A stretch of DNA of 5,382 nt. Source: a bacterium. GTDB lineage: Bacteria; Zixibacteria; MSB-5A5; GN15; FEB-12. The notes under the pieces were generated by a model that did not search any database, was not told the DNA's origin, and was given only the letters and a program-made list of their open reading frames with translations. Both the position numbers and the translations under genes were made by a program. The stretch spans positions 1 through 5,382 of the forward strand of contig DAOUUR010000204.1 in NCBI GenBank assembly GCA_030668045.1. Reading direction: 5' to 3'. Position 1 is the first letter of the stretch; each line of letters starts with the position of its first letter. Positions 1 to 4,338 of the stretch are shown one piece after another.

Positions 1-2210
1 ACATCACGGTAGAAAATATTAACATCAAACGAAGTATTATCACCCAACTGACGGGTGATACCAACTTCATATGCCGTAGTTTTCGGTGGTTTGAGGTTCG
101 GATTACCCCAATCCGTGTAGTAACCGCTCCCTACAAGCTGGTACTCCATAAATGAATAGCCAACGTAGAGATCCTGCAGATTTGGACGCTGGAAGAATTT
201 CCCGTAGCTCACCCTCATCTGGGTCCGGTCGCTGATGGGGAAAGAGATTCCCAGACGCGGCGAGACCCGGGTGAAAACCTCACTGTCTTCAAAGTCTTCC
301 AGTTCAAGCGATTGGGTTAACGTGTCGTTGGTTAGATCAGCATCGAACTGCAAAGAATCTGGATCCAGCGGCAAATCTTCACTACGCAGACGCAGTCCCT
401 TATAGTCAAAGACGTCAAAGCGAAGACCAGCCGTCACGATGAGACCCTGGTACTCCATCCGATCCTGCAGGTATAACGCGAAGTCGGTCGGGTTCTTGGC
501 CTCGTTGCGCCAGTCCTCGTCATCCGACTCATTTCCCCATTCGTCATAACCGTACCGGTTGACGTGACCATATGAGTGTATACCCTGCCAGACATAAATA
601 GGGCGCAGGTGCTGATAGTATCGCAGGGTGTGGCGGTGGAACTCAAAACCGGCCTTAAGGGTATGCTCACGGCTGATTTCGCTGGTGATATCCCCGGCGA
701 AGCCAATGTATTCTGATTTACGCCTAACGTAGTCGTCATACACCTGACTTTCGTCACCTATGAAAAAATAGTACTCGGTACTGTCCGCCCAGGGTGTACC
801 GTCGACGGTTCCAGTATCGGTAATGACCCACACAGTGTCCAGGCCACTAGGTGTGGCAGTGAAAAAGACGGAATCGCCTGAGCTGGGGTCAATCGAATCA
901 AAGACTCCTTCCATCCAATCGTCCCATTGGCGGAACAGTTTCTCGTTGTCGGCAGTGGGGTTCCCGTCCGGTCGGCCGTAAGCCCAGAGGTCTTCACGAT
1001 GCATACCGTCACCGGAGAAACGCTCGGTAACAAAATACGAACCGCTCAGGTTGTAGAAAGTTTTCGCATTCAGGGTGTGCGTCAACTTCAGGTTCATCCC
1101 GTGGTTCTTATCATCGAAATACGCGTTGTGCTCGTTCTCGAAGAGTCTCGAGTGTTGATAGCGGCTCCACCTGTCGATCGAAGCGTTTCCGCCCAATGCC
1201 ACCTTCATATTCGGAGTAATGTCGTAGTCCAGCTTCCCTGTGTATGACCATCCCGAGAGCCAGTTGTTGGGCAGCCTGTCGGGGCTTTCCGGTAGAACGT
1301 CGCTGGTGATGGCCGATGGCCGGCGGTCACCCATATAACGGCGTTCAACCGAACCGTAGAAGTGACCCTTCTCAAGACCGGGGATGGGTCCGCCCAAAGT
1401 GGCCGAGTACCAGTTTTGGTCATATTTCTGGTCAGTTACCACTTCGGCCGTTCCAGAGAGCTTGTCGCCCCCGGACTGGGTGATGACGTTAACAATACCG
1501 GAAGTAACGTGACCGTACTCGACGGGGAACCCGCCCGAGATCACGGTAACTTCCTTAATGGCGTTATTACTGATGTTACCAGTCGAGGTGCCAGTGAGCG
1601 GATCCTGTTGAGAAAATCCATCCACGTAGTAGGCAACCTCCGAAGGACGTCCACCTCGGATAAACAGTTCCGGGCCATTAGTCGCTTCCCGGTTGGACCG
1701 GTTGCCACCCCGGAAAGTCTGGATAGAAGCAACCACACCCGACTGCACGGCCACCACGTCCTCAAAACCGCGGGTCGGCATAGCCAGAAGTTCTTCCGCC
1801 CTGATAATCTGGACGGAGGCCACCTTGTCCTTGATCACCATCGGGGCCTCTGCAGTCACCTGGATAGTGGTGCCAATGTCAGTAGCCTTCGACGACATGC
1901 CCTGACTCTGGTACGTTGCCAGGTCGGCCGAGACGTGAACGTTGCTGACTTCCACTGTCGCATAACCTATGGCGCTAATCACAAGTGTGTACGTACCGAC
2001 CGGAACGTTAAGTATGTTATACATACCGTCCAGATCGGTAATGGCGCCCAGGTTGGTCCCTTGCACGGCAACGGTCACGCCAATCATTGGCTCACCCGTT
2101 TCAGCATCGGTCATCTCACCGGTTATTTTTCCGGTGACACCCCCGAAGACGGAGCCTGCGCAAAGCATCGCTAGAACGCTAATAAAAAGCGTTAGGAACT
2201 TTAGTCGCAT
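1..2210 (-). CDS. TonB-dependent outer-membrane receptor with carboxypeptidase-regulatory-like N-terminal domain (3' end missing)
   Basis: The reading frame opens at ATG 2208-2210 and stays open for 736 codons to the left edge, so the C-terminal part of the barrel is outside the window. Residues 1-23 form a Sec signal peptide (positive MRLK, hydrophobic core, likely cleavage near SVFG/G). Residues 27-100 match a carboxypeptidase-regulatory-like beta sandwich (TGEPMIGVTV, then GAITDLDGMYNILNVPVGTYTL, broken here as GAITDLDGMYN and ILNVPVGTYTL). A TonB-box-like TTIQVTAEAP lies at 114-123. The plug spans about 124-249 (ELFIRGGRPSEVAYYVDG; EVTVISGGFPVEYGHVTSG; GIVNVITQSGG). From about 255 on there are alternating aromatic barrel strands, including YLQDRMEYQGLIVTAGLRFD and RVSYGKFFQRPNLQDLY. 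The family imports siderophores, cobalamin, glycans or peptides across the outer membrane; the substrate here cannot be read. The start is fixed by GGAGG nine bases upstream and by the signal peptide. Full family members usually exceed 850 residues. The family call is secure. Confidence 0.95.
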   Translation of the reverse strand, partial: MRLKFLTLFISVLAMLCAGSVFGGVTGKITGEMTDAETGEPMIGVTVAVQGTNLGAITDLDGMYNILNVPVGTYTLVISAIGYATVEVSNVHVSADLATYQSQGMSSKATDIGTTIQVTAEAPMVIKDKVASVQIIRAEELLAMPTRGFEDVVAVQSGVVASIQTFRGGNRSNREATNGPELFIRGGRPSEVAYYVDGFSQQDPLTGTSTGNISNNAIKEVTVISGGFPVEYGHVTSGIVNVITQSGGDKLSGTAEVVTDQKYDQNWYSATLGGPIPGLEKGHFYGSVERRYMGDRRPSAITSDVLPESPDRLPNNWLSGWSYTGKLDYDITPNMKVALGGNASIDRWSRYQHSRLFENEHNAYFDDKNHGMNLKLTHTLNAKTFYNLSGSYFVTERFSGDGMHREDLWAYGRPDGNPTADNEKLFRQWDDWMEGVFDSIDPSSGDSVFFTATPSGLDTVWVITDTGTVDGTPWADSTEYYFFIGDESQVYDDYVRRKSEYIGFAGDITSEISREHTLKAGFEFHRHTLRYYQHLRPIYVWQGIHSYGHVNRYGYDEWGNESDDEDWRNEAKNPTDFALYLQDRMEYQGLIVTAGLRFDVFDYKGLRLRSEDLPLDPDSLQFDADLTNDTLTQSLELEDFEDSEVFTRVSPRLGISFPISDRTQMRVSYGKFFQRPNLQDLYVGYSFMEYQLVGSGYYTDWGNPNLKPPKTTAYEVGITRQLGDNTSFDVNIFYRD

Positions 2211-2289
2211 ACAGTCTTTCCTCCATTGAATTACTTGTATGGTTTAAGCTTACAATTGAATTTGTAACGTCGTTACCACATTTTTTCAT
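2179..2289 (-). CDS. Putative 36-residue leader ORF overlapping the receptor start
   Basis: ATG 2287-2289 is preceded by AGGAGGAAG with seven bases between GGAGG and ATG, a stronger arrangement than that of the receptor itself. The frame reads MKKCGNDVTNSIVSLN, continues through an Asn/Ser-rich stretch and SMEERLYATKV, and stops at TAG 2179-2181. It is in a different frame from the receptor and ends 29 bases inside the receptor gene, covering the receptor's ribosome-binding site and ATG. It lies entirely downstream of the predicted promoter at 2357-2385, so it should be on the same transcript. There is no membrane segment, known domain or run of one amino acid typical of classical attenuators. 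I infer a cis-acting role in controlling receptor translation rather than a functional peptide. It could also be a chance frame; the optimal ribosome-binding site is the main argument in favour. Confidence 0.45.
   Translation of the reverse strand: MKKCGNDVTNSIVSLNHTSNSMEERLYATKVPNAFY
2220..2224 (-). promoter_or_regulatory. Ribosome-binding site of the TonB-dependent receptor
   Basis: On the minus strand GGAGG (in context TGGAGGAAAG) lies nine bases before the ATG at 2210. It selects this start, which is followed directly by a signal peptide. The site lies inside the overlapping leader ORF at 2179-2289, so ribosomes translating that ORF would pass across it. Confidence 0.8.
2250..2276. repeat. 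Two overlapping palindromes in the receptor leader (possible operator or RNA hairpins)
   Basis: TTACAA (2250-2255) and TTGTAA (2262-2267) form an inverted repeat with a 6-bp spacer. It overlaps a second perfect palindrome at 2264-2276, GTAACG-T-CGTTAC. The shared segment GTAA cannot pair both ways at once if the RNA folds. The pair lies within the leader ORF, 40 to 66 bases before the receptor ATG and downstream of the predicted transcription start. It may be a protein-binding site or a switchable leader fold; AT-rich leaders give short palindromes by chance, so the assignment is tentative. Confidence 0.35.
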
Positions 2290-2293
2290 GCAG

Positions 2294-2302
2294 CTTCCTC
2301 CT
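2294..2302 (-). promoter_or_regulatory. Strong ribosome-binding site of the leader ORF
   Basis: The minus strand reads AGGAGGAAG here, a nearly complete anti-16S complement, with seven bases between GGAGG and ATG 2289. No long gene starts here, so the site either serves the 36-codon leader ORF or is a standby/loading site for the receptor mRNA. Confidence 0.55.
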
Positions 2303-2356
2303 GAATCTTCAAAAACGCTCTATTGTTCGTTAAGCTATGAACTACTCCACATTATT

Positions 2357-2385
2357 ATTATCCCTATTGAGCCTCTTTGAGTCAA
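2357..2385 (-). promoter_or_regulatory. Sigma-70-type promoter for the leader ORF and receptor gene
   Basis: On the minus strand the -35 hexamer TTGACT (2385-2380) is followed by exactly 17 bp and the -10 hexamer GATAAT (2362-2357). Each hexamer differs from the consensus TTGACA/TATAAT by one base. Transcription would start near 2350, giving about 60 nt before the leader ORF and about 140 nt before the receptor ATG. An A-tract at 2396-2403 sits at roughly -46 to -53, where an UP element would be. Bacteroidetes proper use a different promoter consensus, so this form argues for a non-Bacteroidetes FCB lineage, or for chance. The match to both boxes and spacing makes it the best promoter in the window. 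Confidence 0.65.
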
Positions 2386-2390
2386 TAGGG
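2362..2390. promoter_or_regulatory. Inverted-repeat operator candidate spanning the receptor promoter
   Basis: CCCTATTGA (2362-2370) and TCAATAGGG (2382-2390) are perfect 9-bp inverted arms separated by 11 bp. One arm covers four bases of the -35 hexamer (TTGA) and the other abuts and overlaps by one base the -10 hexamer at 2362, so a dimeric regulator bound here would occlude RNA polymerase. That geometry is typical of repressor operators. The regulator is not encoded in the window and the motif is not one I recognise. Confidence 0.5.
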
Positions 2391-2395
2391 TCAAC

Positions 2396-2403
2396 AAAAA
2401 AAA
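2396..2403 (-). promoter_or_regulatory. A/T-tract, UP-element-like
   Basis: Eight consecutive A residues on the plus strand (eight T on the minus strand) lie about 10 bp upstream of the -35 hexamer of the receptor promoter. This is where the RNA polymerase alpha C-terminal domain contacts UP elements. It also separates the two operator copies. The tract alone is weak evidence; its position makes it worth noting. Confidence 0.35.
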
Positions 2404-2404
2404 T

Positions 2405-2415
2405 AGGCTCAATAG
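2405..2415. repeat. Upstream copy of the operator arm
   Basis: AGGCTCAATAG here is the exact reverse complement of CTATTGAGCCT at 2364-2374, an 11-bp inverted repeat that extends the operator arm by GCCT. The heptamer CTATTGA or its complement thus occurs three times in 52 bp (2364-2370, 2382-2388, 2409-2415). The upstream copy lies beyond the A-tract, roughly at -55 to -65 relative to the predicted start, a position suited to co-operative binding or activation. Confidence 0.4.
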
Positions 2416-2829
2416 TCTTAGGATTTCTGCTATCTGCCACGGACCAATCGCATCGCAACCACCTCTATTGTTGCCCAAGACACCTCATACAATGCGACCA
2501 AACCGCAATTCTTTTGCATTAGCTCGGGAGAACACGGCAGCAAGGTTCGTCAGTTTAGTACCAGCCCCCAACTTAGAGCGAGCAGTGCAAGGAATACCTG
2601 AGGCTGCCATGTCGCTCGTGAACAGTAACATTTGAACAACAGGGCACTCCAACGGCTGTTTCAAACCTGAACATCACTCAAGGACTGAACACGATTCTTT
2701 CCCTGAACAGGGTACCTGAAGGCGGACTCAAACCCGCAACCCCCTCCCCCGCAACGCCTTACTAATGTGTTTCGGATTGGAACGGATATTGCACAAGGAA
2801 TTGGTCCATATCAATCTGAATAGTCAGCC
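2416..2829. other. Intergenic stretch without a convincing gene
   Basis: No frame here combines a ribosome-binding site, reasonable length and plausible protein composition. The longest minus-strand frame is a 48-codon one at 2485-2631 whose ATG has only a distant GGAG. A plus-strand frame from 2337 extends to 2522 without a ribosome-binding site and across the receptor promoter. I see no strong -35/-10 pair for the downstream plus-strand gene. The structured element present is the TGAACA series at 2619-2709, plus a palindrome CCCTG-AA-CAGGG at 2701-2712. The 5' untranslated region of the FN3 gene is probably included. Confidence 0.5.
2619..2709. repeat. Five same-strand TGAACA copies, three in an 18-bp array
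   Basis: TGAACA begins at 2619, 2633, 2668, 2686 and 2704, always on the plus strand. The last three are each preceded by C (CTGAACA) and are exactly 18 bp apart; the spacers between them are not conserved. The last copy is part of the palindrome CCCTG-AA-CAGGG. The block ends 131 bp before the FN3-protein start. It could be an array of half-sites for a regulator of that gene, or an eroded tandem repeat. Transcription of the array is not established. Confidence 0.5.
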
Positions 2830-2835
2830 AAGGAG
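2830..2835 (+). promoter_or_regulatory. Ribosome-binding site of the FN3 protein gene
   Basis: AAGGAG ends five bases before ATG 2841. It decides the start: an in-frame GTG at 2835 would overlap this site and add only two residues, so it is unlikely to be used. Confidence 0.75.
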
Positions 2836-2840
2836 TGTGC

Positions 2841-4232
2841 ATGGAGAGATATCAGAAATCTGTTTGTCGTCAGGAATCAGTGGCCTGTGGCGCCATTCTT
2901 GCGATTCTGATCGCCTTGATCTCCGGCGGTAACGCGACAGCGGCCCCCACCCCAACCACGATCACCCTCTCGTGGACCGCACCGGGTGACGACGCCAATT
3001 CGGGCCAGGCTGCCGAATACGACTTGCGCTACTCAACATCGGTCATCACCGATGCTAACTGGAATGCCGCCACCAATGTCACCGGTGTACCAACCCCGCA
3101 GTTGGTCGGAAGCCCCGAGTCCTTCACCGTTACAAACCTGACACCCGGTACGCTGTACTATTTCGCCATCAAAACTGCCGATGAGGTCCCCAATTGGTCA
3201 TCAGTTTCAAATATCGTCAGTCAGGCAACCGCTCCGGAACAGGATGCACCGGCTACTATTGCCACTATTACGACCTCTGCTCCAACCCAAACCTCGCTGA
3301 CCCTCAACTGGACTGCGCCGGGCGACGACGGCACTACCGGCACGGCGGCAGAGTACGATATTCGGTACTCGACCTCACTTATTAACGAGAGCAACTGGGA
3401 CTCAGCCGCTCAGGTATCGGGCGAACCGATCCCTCAGACTGCCTGGAGCGGCGAGAGTTTCACCGTCACCGGTCTCTCCCCCAGCACCATGTACTACTTC
3501 GCCATTAAGACCGCCGATGAAATCCCCAACTGGTCTGGTCTTTCCGCCGTTATCAATGCACAGACGGCTGGCGATCAGGTCGCGCCTTCGGCTATCAGTG
3601 ATCTACAGGCCTCAATCGGAAATGAGGAAGGCCAGTTGGTGTTATCATGGACTGCACCGGGCGATGATGGTATGTCCGGTGCCGCCAGTGCTTATGAAAT
3701 CAGGTATTCTATCACCGAATTCGATACCACCTCGTTTGAAACCGCTGAACTATTTACCTCTCCCCCGGTTCCCCTACCGGGGGGGACGGCCCAGGAACTC
3801 ATTATGAGTGATCTCCAACCGGGCGAAACTTACTACGTCGGGATACGTTCCTGGGATGATTTCATGAATCCTTCAAACATATCCAACATCGATACCGGTG
3901 TGGCCTACTTCGAACTCGTGCTTGATGTAGACGATGGCTCTGTCGATCTGCCGGAGAATTTCTCTCTCTCCCAGAACTACCCCAATCCGTTCAACCCCTC
4001 AACGGTATTAAGTTACACGCTCCCAACACAGGCCCACATCAATATTACGGTCTTCAACATTCAGGGACGACTGGTACGCACTCTCACCGATACCGACAAG
4101 CCAGCCGGTGAACATACGGTCGAATGGAACGGAACAGATGAAAACGGCCGCTCCGTCGCAACCGGAGTCTATTTCTACCGCATGGCCGCCGGCGAATTTT
4201 CGGAAACTCGCAAGATGGTCCTTGTGAAATAG
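2841..4232 (+). CDS. Secreted protein of three fibronectin-III repeats with a type IX secretion-like C-terminal tail
   Basis: The product has 463 residues. Residues 1-35 look like a signal peptide, with an unusually long polar N-region (MERYQKSVCRQESVA), core GAILAILIALI and likely cleavage around ATAA/P. Three FN3-like repeats follow at about 36-130, 136-243 and 248-355. Each carries LxWTAPGDD (W45, W157, W270), EYD/EIRYS and YYxxIxxxDxxxN, giving a period of 112-113 residues. The first repeat lacks most of the first beta strand. Residues 370-463 form the tail: SLSQNYPNPFNPST, VFNIQGRLVRTL, AGEHTVEWNGTDENGRSVATG broken here as AGEHTVEWNG and DENGRSVATGVYFYR, and a basic end KMVLVK. This matches the type A type IX sorting-domain/FlgD-Ig-like tail found in FCB bacteria, which would direct export and surface attachment. 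No enzyme domain is present, so an adhesive, scaffolding or binding role is inferred. It diverges from the receptor and converges on the OmpA gene; it appears monocistronic. Confidence 0.9.
   Translation: MERYQKSVCRQESVACGAILAILIALISGGNATAAPTPTTITLSWTAPGDDANSGQAAEYDLRYSTSVITDANWNAATNVTGVPTPQLVGSPESFTVTNLTPGTLYYFAIKTADEVPNWSSVSNIVSQATAPEQDAPATIATITTSAPTQTSLTLNWTAPGDDGTTGTAAEYDIRYSTSLINESNWDSAAQVSGEPIPQTAWSGESFTVTGLSPSTMYYFAIKTADEIPNWSGLSAVINAQTAGDQVAPSAISDLQASIGNEEGQLVLSWTAPGDDGMSGAASAYEIRYSITEFDTTSFETAELFTSPPVPLPGGTAQELIMSDLQPGETYYVGIRSWDDFMNPSNISNIDTGVAYFELVLDVDDGSVDLPENFSLSQNYPNPFNPSTVLSYTLPTQAHINITVFNIQGRLVRTLTDTDKPAGEHTVEWNGTDENGRSVATGVYFYRMAAGEFSETRKMVLVK
3759..3786 (+). repeat. Very GC-rich perfect-type hairpin inside the FN3 gene
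   Basis: TCTCCCCCGGT (3759-3769) pairs with ACCGGGGGGGA (3776-3786) around the 6-base loop TCCCCT. This gives 11 base pairs, of which only one is a T-G wobble and eight are G-C. It encodes the segment SPPVPLPGG in the third FN3 repeat, a region with no counterpart in the other two. It could slow ribosomes between domains or be a simple consequence of Pro/Gly codons. Confidence 0.5.
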
Positions 4233-4280
4233 TACTCTTCAGCCCTCCGGCTTCCCCAAACAGCATTAAGCAGCAATAGG

Positions 4281-4309
4281 AAAAGCCGGAATGCAGTACA
4301 TCCCGGCCT
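4281..4309 (-). terminator. Probable intrinsic terminator of the OmpA-family gene
   Basis: Read on the minus strand, GCCGGGATG (4307-4299) pairs with CATTCCGGC (4293-4285) around a 5-base loop TACTG. This is a 9-bp stem with one G-T wobble, followed directly by TTTTCCTATT. The hairpin starts 30 bases after the OmpA stop codon. The T-run is short, so efficiency may be modest. On the plus strand the wobble becomes an A-C mismatch and no T-run follows, so it suits the minus-strand gene much better than the convergent FN3 gene. Confidence 0.6.
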
Positions 4310-4338
4310 CTCGACTTATCTCTATACCTAAAACAAAC

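Noticed and set aside
1362..2174. Long plus-strand open frame of 270 codons opposite the receptor
   Set aside because: It is an antisense shadow of the receptor gene: no ribosome-binding site, no domain, His/Arg-rich composition typical of antisense frames.
2160..2210. Possible lipobox (AMLC) in the receptor signal peptide
   Set aside because: Leu directly before Cys does not fit the lipobox, and TonB-dependent receptors of this type normally use signal peptidase I.
2337..2522. Plus-strand 61-codon frame starting MNYSTLLLSLL with a hydrophobic beginning
   Set aside because: It has no ribosome-binding site, overlaps the predicted receptor promoter and operator, and its second half has composition unlike a protein.
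2485..2631. Minus-strand 48-codon frame (MLLFTSDMAASG to RFGRIV)
   Set aside because: The nearest GGAG is 15 bases before the ATG, there is no recognisable motif, and length is within chance expectation for intergenic DNA.
2721..2740. On the minus strand GCGGGTTTGAGTCCGCC resembles a tRNA T-arm
   Set aside because: The T-loop lacks the invariant C56, the stem has a mismatch, and no matching acceptor, D-arm or anticodon arm is found upstream; a decayed tRNA cannot be supported.
2740..2829. Candidate promoter boxes (TTGGAA, TTGCAC, GATATT) before the FN3 gene
   Set aside because: No combination gives two good hexamers with 16-18 bp spacing.
2835..2837. GTG as start of the FN3 protein
   Set aside because: It overlaps the AAGGAG ribosome-binding site, which is correctly spaced for ATG 2841.
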